Source: Elioraea sp.
GTDB taxonomy: Bacteria; Pseudomonadota; Alphaproteobacteria; Acetobacterales; Acetobacteraceae
Direction: 5' to 3'
NCBI RefSeq assembly: GCF_022842375.1
Contig: NZ_JALHPR010000014.1
Span: 1 to 64,000 of the forward strand
Length of the DNA stretch: 64,000 nucleotides
The position numbers were made by a program, and so were the translations under genes. The notes under the pieces were generated by a model. It saw only the letters and a program-made list of their open reading frames with translations, searched no databases and had not been told where the DNA came from. This document shows positions 34,488-43,347 of the stretch, in pieces; the stretch's first letter is position 1; each line of letters begins with the position of its first letter.

Positions 34488-36200
34488 CTAAGCTTGGCGG
34501 GCCCTCTCGCGGGCGAGCGCCTCTGCCGTTGCCTCGTCCGGCATGCCGAGCGTGGCGAGCGTCGAGCCTGCGAGTGCCAGGGCCGCCTCGACGGTCTCCG
34601 GAACCGCACGCTCCGCGCCGAGTTCGGTCAGCCGCGCGGCATGCGCGGGGTCGCGCGCCCGGGCGATCACGGCAAGGCCGGGCCAGCCCTGCTTGGCCGT
34701 CGACAGCGCCCGCTGCACCGCCGCGTGGCTGTCCATGGTGAGAACCAGCGCCCGCGCGCCGCCGGCCCCCGCGCGGCGCAGCACCTCGGCGCGGGCGGCA
34801 TCGGCGTAGAACACCGCCCGCCCCTCGGCGCGATGCCGGGCAACGGCATCGACATCGAGGTCAAGAGCGATCCACGGCGCACCCTCTTCGTCCAGCACCC
34901 GCCCGAGCATCTCGCCGACGCGGCCGTAACCGGCGATGATGACATGCCCGGCAAGGTCCTCGTCAGGCTCTGCCGCCGCTGCCACGGCACCGGGCGAGGA
35001 CATCGACGCCGCGAGGCGCCGCCCGAGCGCTGCCATCAGGGGCGTCGCCGCCATCGTCAGGCTCGCGACCAGCAGCATGAACTGCGCCGTCTCCTCCGGC
35101 ACGAGGCCGAGGCGCTGGGCCAGCGCGATGACGATGAAGGCGAACTCCCCCCCCTGGCCGAGCAGGAGAGAGGCCTCGGCCGCGATCGCGCGCGGCAGGC
35201 CGAAGGCAAGGCATGTCGGGAACATCACCGCGGCCTTCACGGCGATCAGCCCGACCGTTGCGGCAGGCAGCAGCACCGGTGCGGCCAGCACGGCGCCCGG
35301 GTCGATCGTCATGCCGACGGACATGAAGAACATGCCGAGCAGCAGGCCCTTGAACGGTTCCAGATCGGCCTCGACCTGGTGGCGGAACTCGGTTTCCGCG
35401 ATCAGCAGCCCGGCGAGGAAGGCGCCGAGCGCCGTCGACAGCCCCGCCGCCGCCGTCGCCCAGGCAGCGCCCAGGACAGCCAGCAGCATCACCGCCATGA
35501 AGAGTTCGGGGCTTCGCGCACCGCCGACGGCGCGGAAGAGCTTGCCCAGCAGAAGCCGCCCGCCGAGCCAGATTGCCGCGACCACGGCAGCCCCTGCTGC
35601 CAGTGAGGCAAGCAGCGACATGAACGGGTTGCCGCCGGACCGCGCCCCGAGCACGCCGACGAGGAACAGGATCGGCACCACCGCCAGGTCCTGCATCAGC
35701 AGGACAGCAAAGGTGCTGCGGCCGAGCTCGGTCGCGATCCGCCGCTGTTCGATCAGCATCTGCATCACGATGGCGGTGGACGACAGGGCGAGGCAGGCGC
35801 CGAGCACGATCGCCGCGGCAGGGCCGTTGCCGAAGCCCCAGGCGATCGCCGCGATCACGCCGCCCGACACCAGCACCTGCGCGCCGCCGAGGCCGAACAC
35901 CAGCCGCCGCATTGCCCAGAGCCTGATGAAGCTGAGCTCGAGCCCGATCGAGAACAGCAGGAACAGCACGCCGATCTCCGCCAGCGGTTCGATCGCGCTC
36001 CACTCCGCGATGCTGACGAGGCCGAGAACGGGCATGTCGCCCGCGAATCGGGCAACGCCGTGCGGCCCGAGCACGAGTCCGGCCGCGAGCCAGCCGAGAA
36101 CGGGACTGACGCGCAGGCGCCGCATCAACGGCACCATGGTACCGGCGGCAGCGAGGAACACGACGACCTCGCGCAAATGGGCGGTTTCCTGGAGCGCCAT
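34488..36200 (-). CDS. CPA2 monovalent cation:proton antiporter with TrkA-N domain (KefB/YbaL-like)
   Basis: A 570-residue protein. About 12 membrane helices form the Na+/H+ exchanger domain (residues about 10-385; LFSIGLELSFIRLW, ALSSTAIVMQML, LLMQDLAVVPILFLVGV, LLLGQGGEFAFIVIALAQR). A cytoplasmic Rossmann RCK/TrkA-N domain (HVIIAGYGRVGEMLGRVL) follows and would bind nucleotide and gate the pore. It is likely a K+ or Na+ efflux antiporter. Divergent from the AI-2E family gene. Confidence 0.93.
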   Translation of the reverse strand: MALQETAHLREVVVFLAAAGTMVPLMRRLRVSPVLGWLAAGLVLGPHGVARFAGDMPVLGLVSIAEWSAIEPLAEIGVLFLLFSIGLELSFIRLWAMRRLVFGLGGAQVLVSGGVIAAIAWGFGNGPAAAIVLGACLALSSTAIVMQMLIEQRRIATELGRSTFAVLLMQDLAVVPILFLVGVLGARSGGNPFMSLLASLAAGAAVVAAIWLGGRLLLGKLFRAVGGARSPELFMAVMLLAVLGAAWATAAAGLSTALGAFLAGLLIAETEFRHQVEADLEPFKGLLLGMFFMSVGMTIDPGAVLAAPVLLPAATVGLIAVKAAVMFPTCLAFGLPRAIAAEASLLLGQGGEFAFIVIALAQRLGLVPEETAQFMLLVASLTMAATPLMAALGRRLAASMSSPGAVAAAAEPDEDLAGHVIIAGYGRVGEMLGRVLDEEGAPWIALDLDVDAVARHRAEGRAVFYADAARAEVLRRAGAGGARALVLTMDSHAAVQRALSTAKQGWPGLAVIARARDPAHAARLTELGAERAVPETVEAALALAGSTLATLGMPDEATAEALARERARQA

Positions 36201-36311
36201 GGCAGGCAACGTGACGCGTCTGGCCGCCCCGCTCAACGGCAGGCGTGGACAGGTGAGGGTTGCGCGGGCTCCAATCCCGCGCCCGCGCCCATGCGGGCGG
36301 CGGAGGCAGGC

Positions 36312-37466
36312 ATGAGCGGCAACGGCGAGACGCCTTCGACACAAGGACATCCAGCGCCCCAGATCGAACCGGCACGGCTGCGAATCGCCAAGTTCGAGCA
36401 GGCGATGGGCTATGGCCTGCCGATCCTGCTGCTGTTCGCGTGCCTGTTCATCGTCGCTCCCTTCATCCCTGCACTGGTTTGGTCAGCCGTCATCGTCGTG
36501 ACGCTGTGGCGCCCGCTCGAATGGGTCACGGCTAAACTCGGGGGCCGTCGCGGCCTCGTGGCGACGCTGCTGGCGCTGGCGATGATCGCGCTCGTCGTGC
36601 TGCCGGCGATCTCGCTCGTCGATGCGGTGACGGACGGGCTACCGCGGCTGCGCGCCATGGCCAGTGACCTCTACGTGCGGCTGCCGCGCGAGGCGCCCGG
36701 CTTCGTCGCCGGCCTGCCGCTGGTGGGCGAGAGGATCGCCGAGACCTGGCGCCACCTCGGCGAGGATGCGAGTGCGGCGGGCGATGTCGCGGCACGGATC
36801 GCGCCCGCCGTCGGCACCTGGCTGCTTGCGAGCCTGACCGGGGTGGGGGCGACGGTGCTGCAATTCGTGCTGGTCGCGATCGCCACCGCGGTGCTCTACG
36901 CGCAGGGGCCGTCAGCGGCGGGCATGGCCGGGCGGCTTGCCGCACGTCTCGGCGGGGCTGAGGGGACGGAAGCGCTGACCGTCGCCACGCGCGCCATCCG
37001 CGGCGTCTCGGCGGGCGTGATCGGCACGGCGGCGGCCCAGGCGCTGCTCGCCGGCATCGGCTTCGCGGTGGCGGGAACGCCCGCCCCGGTGCTGCTTGCC
37101 GTTGCCGTCCTCGTGTTCGGCATCATCCAGATCGGGCCGCTGCCCGTGTGGCTTCCCGTCGTCATCTGGATCTACACCACGGGCGACACGCTGACCGCGA
37201 TCCTCATGCTCGCCTGGATGGCCGGCGTGGTGCAGACGGTGGACAACTTCCTCCGCCCGATCCTGATCAGCCGCGGGGCGAAGCTGCCGCTGCTGCTCAT
37301 GCTGATCGGTGTGCTCGGCGGGCTGATCGCGATGGGGCTCATCGGCATCTTCCTCGGCCCCACGCTGCTCGGCGTCGGCTACGTCATGCTGCGGCGCTGG
37401 CTCGGCCTGTCCGTCACCGGAGATACGCCGGACGGGCCCGAGGCTCAGCGCGAGAAGACGCGCTGA
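36312..37466 (+). CDS. AI-2E family transporter
   Basis: A 384-residue membrane protein of the AI-2E (PerM/TqsA) family. It has hydrophobic helices at both ends, a central amphipathic segment (PRLRAMASDLYVRLPREAPG), and the conserved IQIGPLPVWLPVVIW and VVQTVDNFLRPILISRGAKL blocks. Members are variously linked to autoinducer-2 export or Na+/H+ antiport. GGAGG precedes the ATG at 36312. The end overlaps the convergent glycosyltransferase gene by 22 bases. Confidence 0.92.
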   Translation: MSGNGETPSTQGHPAPQIEPARLRIAKFEQAMGYGLPILLLFACLFIVAPFIPALVWSAVIVVTLWRPLEWVTAKLGGRRGLVATLLALAMIALVVLPAISLVDAVTDGLPRLRAMASDLYVRLPREAPGFVAGLPLVGERIAETWRHLGEDASAAGDVAARIAPAVGTWLLASLTGVGATVLQFVLVAIATAVLYAQGPSAAGMAGRLAARLGGAEGTEALTVATRAIRGVSAGVIGTAAAQALLAGIGFAVAGTPAPVLLAVAVLVFGIIQIGPLPVWLPVVIWIYTTGDTLTAILMLAWMAGVVQTVDNFLRPILISRGAKLPLLLMLIGVLGGLIAMGLIGIFLGPTLLGVGYVMLRRWLGLSVTGDTPDGPEAQREKTR

Positions 37467-39010
37467 CGATAGCCCTCGCCGGCGAGCCGCCACGCGGGAT
37501 CACCGGCGACAGCACCCAGCATCAGCGGCACCTCCTCGCGGCTGTCGCTGTCGCCCTCGGTCGTGACGATGATCGCGCGGACGAAAGGGGCAAGGCGTGA
37601 GCGGATGCTGTCGGCACTGTCGCCGCGGCGGATGACGAGGACGCGCGCCTCCGCCGGCAGTTCGAGGATCAGCGCGCCGGCGATGCCAACACCGTCGTTG
37701 CCATGCGCGACCGCAATGATCGTTCCCTCGCCCAGCAGCGGTGCGGCATTGCGCGCGACGGCACGCGCGGGCTGCATCGTTCCCTGCCCGAAGCCGAGGC
37801 CGGCGATGCCGGCTGCCTGCGCGAGCAGCATGGCGGCGAGCAGCGCCCGCGCGGCGGTGGGAAAGCCCCGCTCGGCCACGGCGGCAAGGCTGCCGGCGAT
37901 CAGGATGGCGATGAACGGGCTGCCGAAGGCGTAGTAGCGCAGCTCCAACGGCAGGTTGCCGAACAGCGCCCCGAGTGCCACGAGCCCGATCGCCGGTGCG
38001 ACGCCCGCACCCCACACGAGCAGCCCCTCGGGCCAGGCCAACGCTGCGCCCAGCGTCGCCAGGATCGCGACCGCGAGCAGCAGCAGCAGAAGGCCGATGG
38101 CGGCCCCGATCGCCCAGGAGAAGGGCGCATCGACCTGCAGCGGCGTGCCGCCGAACACCGAGGCCGCGAGCCACTGCGCGCTGCGCATCGCCGCCCCTTC
38201 GATGCTGAAGGGCGGGAACTGTCCCGTCCGCCTGTCCTGCGCGAGGAACAGCGGCAGGTTCACCGCCTGGGCGGCGAGAAACGGCAGGGCGGACGCCACC
38301 AGATGCCACGGCCGGCGAAGCCCGACGAACAGCGCGTGCCAGGCCAGCACGGCAGCGGCACAGAACAGGGCGAGGTAGTTCGCCATGGTCGCGAGCCCGG
38401 CGAAGGCACCGACCAGCACGGCCCCAGCGAGGCCCGGCGTGGCCCGCGCGCCATCCGCACCGCGCGTCTGGGCGAGCGCGAGCAGGGCGGCGGCGAGCGT
38501 CAACACCTGCGCAAGGGCAAAGCCGCGCGCGATGATGCCGGTATAGGCGAAGGCGTAGGACAGCAGGCAGACCAGCATCGCCGCGACCGGCGGCGCACCG
38601 GCCCGCACGGCGAGGGGTGCGACGAGCGCGAGCGCGGCGAGCGTGAGCACGACCGACAGCAGCCTGGCGGCGAACAGCTCCATGCCCACGAGATCGCGCC
38701 AGAGCGAGAGCAGCCAGAAATAGAGCGGCGGGTGCACATCGGTGCCGCGGAGTGCACTCAGGATGCCGGGAAGGCTCGTGCTGCCGGCGTAGATCGCCCG
38801 CGCCTCGCCGGCCAGGAAGGGGACGGTTGGCCAGTCAGGCCGGACCGTGCCTGCCGTCAGCAGCAGGCTGTAGCCCTCGTCGTACTCGGCGGAACGCAGG
38901 AAGGCAGCGGCAGCGAGCAGCACCGCCGCCACGCCGAGCACAAGCGCGACCGCCACCAGCGAGGCAGGCCCGCGCCGCAGCACCTCCGGCACCCGCTGGA
39001 CACGCCTCAT
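37445..39010 (-). CDS. Polytopic membrane glycosyltransferase, GT39/ArnT-like
   Basis: A 521-residue protein with roughly ten or more membrane helices. An early acidic loop, LRSAEYDEGYSLLLTAG, carries the catalytic-type Asp-Glu of GT-C transferases, and TDVHPPLYFWLLSLWRDL matches the PMT_2/GT39 fold. It probably uses a polyprenyl-linked sugar donor; the acceptor is unknown. The neighbouring divergent DPM1-like synthase could supply such a donor. Start is ambiguous between ATG codons at 39010 and 39040 because CGCCTCATG is repeated there. Confidence 0.85.
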   Translation of the reverse strand: MRRVQRVPEVLRRGPASLVAVALVLGVAAVLLAAAAFLRSAEYDEGYSLLLTAGTVRPDWPTVPFLAGEARAIYAGSTSLPGILSALRGTDVHPPLYFWLLSLWRDLVGMELFAARLLSVVLTLAALALVAPLAVRAGAPPVAAMLVCLLSYAFAYTGIIARGFALAQVLTLAAALLALAQTRGADGARATPGLAGAVLVGAFAGLATMANYLALFCAAAVLAWHALFVGLRRPWHLVASALPFLAAQAVNLPLFLAQDRRTGQFPPFSIEGAAMRSAQWLAASVFGGTPLQVDAPFSWAIGAAIGLLLLLLAVAILATLGAALAWPEGLLVWGAGVAPAIGLVALGALFGNLPLELRYYAFGSPFIAILIAGSLAAVAERGFPTAARALLAAMLLAQAAGIAGLGFGQGTMQPARAVARNAAPLLGEGTIIAVAHGNDGVGIAGALILELPAEARVLVIRRGDSADSIRSRLAPFVRAIIVTTEGDSDSREEVPLMLGAVAGDPAWRLAGEGYRQRVFSR

Positions 39011-39099
39011 GTGACCCGCCTCATGGGGGACCCGCCTCATGAGCGCCCTGATTGTGGCCTAGACTGCACGGACCCGATGTTGAGTTGGTTCCACGCACC

Positions 39100-40116
39100 A
39101 TGACATCCTTGCCCATGCCCAACGCCCCACACACCGCGCCGACCTTCTCCATCGTCGTCCCCCTCTACAACGAGGAGGAGGTTGTCGCACAGTTCCATGG
39201 CCGCCTCGCCACGGTGATGGGCGCGCTCGGCGAGCCGTGGGAGGTCGTCTACGTCAATGACGGCTCCCGCGACAGGAGCCTTGCCATCCTCGAGGAGCTT
39301 CGTGAACGCAACGGCAACGTTGCGGTGGTGAACCTCAGCCGCAATTTCGGCAAGGAGATCGCCATGACCGCCGGGCTCGACCATGCCCGGGGTGCCGCGG
39401 TGGTGGTGACCGATGTCGACCTCCAGGACCCGCCCGAGGTGATCCCCGAGCTCGTCGCCGGCTGGCGCGAGGGGTTCGACGTCGTCTACGCCCAGCGCCG
39501 CGTGCGCGAGGGCGAGACTGCCGTGAAGCGCGCGACGGCGAGCCTGTTCTACCGGCTGATGCAGAACATCGGCGGGCGCGTGCAGATCCCGCGCAACACC
39601 GGCGATTTCCGGCTGATGAGCCGCCGCGCCGTCGATGCGCTGCTGAAGCTGCGCGAGCAGCACCGGTTCATGAAGGGGCTGTTCGCCTGGGTGGGCTTCC
39701 CCTCCAAGGCCGTGCTGTACGACCGCGCGCCGCGCGCCGCCGGCACCACCAAGTGGAACTACTGGAAGCTCTGGAACCTGGCGCTGGAGGGCATCACCTC
39801 GTTCACGGTGATGCCGCTCAAGATCGCGACCTATCTCGGCCTCGCGGTCGCGGTGTTCGCCATCCTGTTCGGCGGGCAGATCGTCGTGCGCACCCTGCTC
39901 TTCGGCAACCCGGTGCCTGGCTATCCGTCGGTCATGGCGGTGGTGCTGTTCCTGGGCGGGGTGCAGCTGATGACGCTCGGCGTGATCGGGGAGTATCTCG
40001 GCCGCGTCTTCAACGAGGTGAAGGCACGGCCTCTCTACCTGGTCGAGCGCTACCTGCCCACCGCGCCTGCCGCGGCGGAGCGCGACGCCCTCCTCGAGAC
40101 CGCCCCCACGCGCTGA
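39100..40116 (+). CDS. Family 2 glycosyltransferase, polyprenyl-phosphate sugar synthase type (DPM1/GtrB-like)
   Basis: A 338-residue protein. The N-terminal GT-A domain has FSIVVPLYNEEEVVAQFH, VVYVNDGSRDRSLAIL, and the catalytic TDVDLQDPPEVI. NLSRNFGKEIAMTAGLDHA is typical of GtrB-like synthases. Two C-terminal helices (about 225-300) anchor it. It would load a sugar onto undecaprenyl phosphate on the cytoplasmic face. It pairs logically with the divergent GT39-like transferase. Start at 39100 (ATG) or the in-frame ATG at 39115. Confidence 0.92.
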   Translation: MTSLPMPNAPHTAPTFSIVVPLYNEEEVVAQFHGRLATVMGALGEPWEVVYVNDGSRDRSLAILEELRERNGNVAVVNLSRNFGKEIAMTAGLDHARGAAVVVTDVDLQDPPEVIPELVAGWREGFDVVYAQRRVREGETAVKRATASLFYRLMQNIGGRVQIPRNTGDFRLMSRRAVDALLKLREQHRFMKGLFAWVGFPSKAVLYDRAPRAAGTTKWNYWKLWNLALEGITSFTVMPLKIATYLGLAVAVFAILFGGQIVVRTLLFGNPVPGYPSVMAVVLFLGGVQLMTLGVIGEYLGRVFNEVKARPLYLVERYLPTAPAAAERDALLETAPTR

Positions 40117-40258
40117 GTGGCGTGCCGCCGGCTGGCTGCCGTGCTGGCCGGCACAGTAACGCACGTGCCATCCGATCCATGTTCGGCGCCCATGGCGCCT
40201 GATCACGGGCGCAGGACATGCGACGTCGTCGGTACGCGGCTGGCAGACGAGACGGCGT

Positions 40259-40678
40259 CTAGTACGGCCTGAGCGTGTACCACCGCTGCGGGCTCTCGCC
40301 GCGGAAAGGGAAGACGGGATCGTCGGGCGTGAAGCGGAGGCTGATATTGCGCTCGATGCAGCCATCGAACGTGACGCGATCACCGGTGACAACCACGGGC
40401 TTCTCGCAACCGATGTTTCTGAGGAGGTTGCGGATCAGAACGATGAGCGCGCCGTCGCGCTCCTCGAAGGTCAGCGCAGCATTGGCGGTGACGTAGTGTG
40501 CCGCCGTATCCGGCCAGTTCATCAACCAGTCGCCGGGGCTGACCAACAGTCGCTTGACCACCTCGCCGACCTGCGTTCCGGGCGTGAGTGTTCCGGGCGA
40601 AACCTGCGCAGGTGCGGCAGAGGGGGCGGCGGCGATGGCGATGCAGAACGCGGCAGCGGCAGTCTGGATTCGTGTCAC
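40259..40678 (-). CDS. Small periplasmic protein of unknown function
   Basis: A 139-residue protein with a signal peptide (TRIQTAAAAFCIAIAAAPSA, cleavage near PAQ). The mature part has two cysteines (NIGCEKP, TFDGCIERN) that could form a disulfide. I recognise no family. The GTG at 40678 is chosen because AGGAGG lies 6 bases upstream; an in-frame ATG at 40693 contains that site within it. Convergent with the GT2 gene. Confidence 0.65.
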   Translation of the reverse strand: MTRIQTAAAAFCIAIAAAPSAAPAQVSPGTLTPGTQVGEVVKRLLVSPGDWLMNWPDTAAHYVTANAALTFEERDGALIVLIRNLLRNIGCEKPVVVTGDRVTFDGCIERNISLRFTPDDPVFPFRGESPQRWYTLRPY

Positions 40679-40693
40679 GGAAAGCCTCCTCAT

Positions 40694-41404
40694 CAGGGCC
40701 ACTGACAAGGACAGCCTGGCCCCAGGCACGCCGTCGCCGCATTGACGTAGCGCAGCCCGGCTTCAGACGAGAGCAACCGGACGGCGGCACGGATGTCAGC
40801 ACCCCGCGGCACCCTGTGGGTGGGGCCGGACCAGCGCGGCGCGCCCACCGACGGTCGCGCGCACCGATCATGCCTCTCCCCTGCTGCATCCGCCATGATG
40901 CTGCCGGCCCTTCCCGCTTCGCGACTGCCTTCATCGGCAACGTGACGATGTTTTCTTGTCGTACCGATCGCACGGACGAGGTGAGCGTGCCCGGGGGAGG
41001 TGAGCGTGTCCGGCGCGCATGGAGTCGTTACGATGCCGGTAGCCGCGGCGTCACGCTGCAGGGCCCGGGGCGTCCCGCCGTGCCCTCGCCGTTCGACCGT
41101 CGGGCCGCGCGCCTCCCGCAATCGTGCTGCCGATCCGCTGCCTCGTCGGCCTCGTCCACCGCGAACTCACGCGCGGCTTTGCCGGCGGCATCTCCTGACG
41201 AGCGCGCGCAACCCTGCGTTGCCCGCGCCGATTGGGCTTGCCCTCGCAGCTCGAAGCGCCCATGTTCGGTGTCATCAGACGCTGATCGGTTCGGCCTGCT
41301 CTCCAAGCTCATGATCGAGCGCCGAGCCTGGTTTCCGTTCCCCCTCGACGCCTGATCGTCGCACGGCACCGTTGCCGTGCACTCACCATGAACGGAATAC
41401 CACC
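40694..41404. other. 711-base stretch with no convincing gene
   Basis: Open frames exist on both strands but none has a plausible start, ribosome site or protein-like composition; all are Arg/Pro-rich as expected from chance in G+C-rich DNA. The right end presumably holds the cspA promoter and leader, with a hairpin at 41361-41380. It may be decayed coding sequence or hold a small RNA; neither can be shown by eye. Confidence 0.5.
41361..41380 (+). promoter_or_regulatory. Hairpin in the cspA leader
   Basis: GCACGGCA (41361-41368) pairs perfectly with TGCCGTGC (41373-41380) on a CCGT tetraloop, 24 bases before the cspA ATG. Cold-shock mRNAs often have structured leaders that control translation; this fits but is not proof. 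Confidence 0.4.
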
Positions 41405-41611
41405 ATGCCTGTTGGCACAGTGAAATGGTTCAACGCAACCAAGGGCTTCGGCTTCATCCAGCCCGATGACGGCACGAAGGACGTCTTCCTGCACATCTCG
41501 GATGTCCAGCGCTCGGGCATGTCCGAGCCGCGCGAGGGCGACAAGCTCGAGTACGAGCTCGTCCGCGGCGGCCAGGGCAAGACCTCTGCCGGCAACCTCA
41601 AGCGGGCCTGA
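41405..41611 (+). CDS. cspA: Cold-shock domain protein, CspA family
   Basis: A 68-residue single cold-shock domain. RNP1 is KGFGFIQPD and RNP2 is DVFLHISDV; the start GTVKWFNATKG is invariant in the family. It binds single-stranded RNA/DNA as an RNA chaperone. The ATG at 41405 gives the exact family N-terminus. A strong terminator follows at 41649. Confidence 0.97.
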   Translation: MPVGTVKWFNATKGFGFIQPDDGTKDVFLHISDVQRSGMSEPREGDKLEYELVRGGQGKTSAGNLKRA

Positions 41612-41648
41612 GTCCTACGCTTCCAGGGACCAGCCTGACGCTTGGAGC

Positions 41649-41682
41649 GGGGCCGGCAGCAATGCCGGCCCCGTTTTGCTTT
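41649..41682 (+). terminator. Intrinsic terminator of cspA
   Basis: A perfect 10-bp stem, GGGGCCGGCA (41649-41658) and TGCCGGCCCC (41663-41672), on a GCAA loop is followed by GTTTTGCTTT. It separates cspA from the 85-residue gene 21 bases on. Confidence 0.9.
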
Positions 41683-41703
41683 CATAACGAAGGATCATAT
41701 CCC

Positions 41704-41961
41704 ATGTCGCAGCACCGCTTCGCCATCGGCCAGCGCGTCGAGCTCGGTCATGGCCGCCATGACGGCGCGGCACCGCCCGGCGTCTACACCGTCGTGCGCC
41801 AGCTTCCCAATGACAGCAGCGATCGCGAGTACCGCGTGAAGAACGCCACCGACGGCCATGAGCGCGTGGTGCGCGAGAGCCAGGTGCGCGGCGCCGCGCC
41901 GGCCGCCGACACCGAGCAGCGCCGCGTGTTCGCCCGCATGACCGGCATTCCGAAGGGCTGA
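41704..41961 (+). CDS. Small conserved protein, SH3-like, downstream of cspA
   Basis: An 85-residue basic protein. PGVYTVVRQLPNDSSDREYR followed by VKNATDGHERVVRESQV is a pattern seen in small uncharacterised alphaproteobacterial proteins with a predicted SH3-like beta barrel. Function is unknown. GAAGGA precedes the ATG at 41704. It lies just past the cspA terminator, so expression would need readthrough or a promoter within the hairpin region. Confidence 0.75.
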   Translation: MSQHRFAIGQRVELGHGRHDGAAPPGVYTVVRQLPNDSSDREYRVKNATDGHERVVRESQVRGAAPAADTEQRRVFARMTGIPKG

Positions 41962-41967
41962 TCCCGC

Positions 41968-41992
41968 GCGGGCGCTCCCCCTGCGCGCCCGC
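41968..41992 (+). terminator. Hairpin after the 85-residue gene
   Basis: GCGGGCGC (41968-41975) pairs with GCGCCCGC (41985-41992) around 9 bases, 7 bases past the stop codon. The tail is TGCTGCCCC, poor in T, so the call rests on position and stem. Confidence 0.45.
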
Positions 41993-42053
41993 TGCTGCCC
42001 CTTCCGCCCTCCCCCGCCGCGGCCTATGCTCGCGCGGAGTGCAGGAGGCGGTG

Positions 42054-43268
42054 ATGAAGCGCATCCTCCGCGCCCTTTTCGAGCGCATCGCACGCGGCCA
42101 GGATACCATCCTCCGCGCCGTGTTCGCTGATGCGAGCACGTGGCAGAGCCGCCCCGGCACGCCGGCGCTGACCATCGTCTTCAGGACGGCGCGCGCCGAG
42201 CGGAATACCGTGCTGCTCGGCTATGTCGGCTTCTTCGAGGCCTGGTTCGACGCAGAGATCGACCTCGTCGGCGAGCGGCCCGCAGGGCTTCTGATGCGCC
42301 TCGCGTATGGCAGCGCGTATCGGTACGGGGCCAACCCCCTGCTCACACTCATGCGACGCCGCCTCGAGGCGCGCGACGACAACCGCGACAGGGCGCGCGC
42401 GCAGGCGAATGCGCGGCACCATTACGGGATGCCGCACGCGTTCTTCCACCTGATGCTGGGCGAGGCCTGCCTCTACGCAGAAGGGCTCTGGCACGACGCG
42501 ACGACCACGCTCGCCGAGGCGCAGGCGAACCGCTGCGAGGCAATCTGCCGCAAGCTTCGCCTCGCACCGGGGCAGCGCCTTGTCGAAGTCGGCTCGGGCT
42601 GGGGCGAGATGGCGCTTCATGCCGCCGAGCATCATGGCGTCGAGGTCGTGAACTACGGCCTTGTGCCCGAGCAGAACCGCGTCATGGCCGAACGGATCGC
42701 AGCGCGCGGCCTCACGGGCCGCGTGACGATCGTCGAGAAGGATCACCGCGATCTCGCCGCCGAGCCTGGGGCGTATGACCGCTACCTCTCCGTCGGCGTC
42801 TACGAGCACGCGGGCCACACCTGCCAGAAGACATGGATCGAGGGCATCGCCACCGCGCTGAAGCCCGGCGGCATCGGCCTGATCTCGACGACGAGCTACA
42901 TGGCGCAGTTCCCGACCGAGTATCTCACCATCAAGTACATCTTCCCCGGCGGCGCGGTGCCGAGCCTGCCGCGCGCGCTCGACCTGCTCGATGACGCGGG
43001 GCTGCATGTCGTGCGGCTCGAGGAACTCGGCTGGCACTACCAGCGCACGGCGGAAGCGTGGCTCGCGAATGTCGAGGCCTCGTGGGATGCCATCGTGGCG
43101 ATCGACCCCGTGCGCTTCACCGAACGCTTCCGCAGGATCTGGACCTACTATCTCGAAGGCGTGATCGAGGGATTCCGCGCCGGCGGCAGCGGGCTCGACC
43201 TCCATCACATCACCTTCACCAAGGGCCGCGTGCCCTACCCGCTCGAGCCAATCCCACCGGCGGGATGA
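42054..43268 (+). CDS. Cyclopropane-fatty-acyl-phospholipid synthase family methyltransferase
   Basis: A 404-residue SAM-dependent enzyme. The N-terminal half (residues 1-125) is the lipid-binding-like region; the SAM motif I is RLVEVGSGWGEMALHAAEHH (about 180-199). ARHHYGMPHAFFHLMLGE and YAEGLWHDATTTLAEAQ match the CFA/mycolic-acid synthase family. It probably methylates a double bond of membrane phospholipid acyl chains. The ATG at 42054 follows GGAGG. The BVMO gene follows after about 80 bases. Confidence 0.9.
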   Translation: MKRILRALFERIARGQDTILRAVFADASTWQSRPGTPALTIVFRTARAERNTVLLGYVGFFEAWFDAEIDLVGERPAGLLMRLAYGSAYRYGANPLLTLMRRRLEARDDNRDRARAQANARHHYGMPHAFFHLMLGEACLYAEGLWHDATTTLAEAQANRCEAICRKLRLAPGQRLVEVGSGWGEMALHAAEHHGVEVVNYGLVPEQNRVMAERIAARGLTGRVTIVEKDHRDLAAEPGAYDRYLSVGVYEHAGHTCQKTWIEGIATALKPGGIGLISTTSYMAQFPTEYLTIKYIFPGGAVPSLPRALDLLDDAGLHVVRLEELGWHYQRTAEAWLANVEASWDAIVAIDPVRFTERFRRIWTYYLEGVIEGFRAGGSGLDLHHITFTKGRVPYPLEPIPPAG

Positions 43269-43347
43269 ACGCGACATCCCCCTCGACGCGCGAAGCGCCC
43301 GGCGCGACGATGCCGCGAGCGAATGCGCGACGCCGCCGAGGTGCACG

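Noticed and set aside
32139-35606. 1155-codon plus-strand frame spanning the molybdoenzyme and antiporter genes
   Set aside because: Very long but antisense to two conserved genes and crosses their intergenic gap; composition is shadow-like.
40588-41355. 255-codon plus-strand frame in the gap before cspA
   Set aside because: Starts antisense to the signal-peptide gene, has no ribosome site, and its composition looks like chance.
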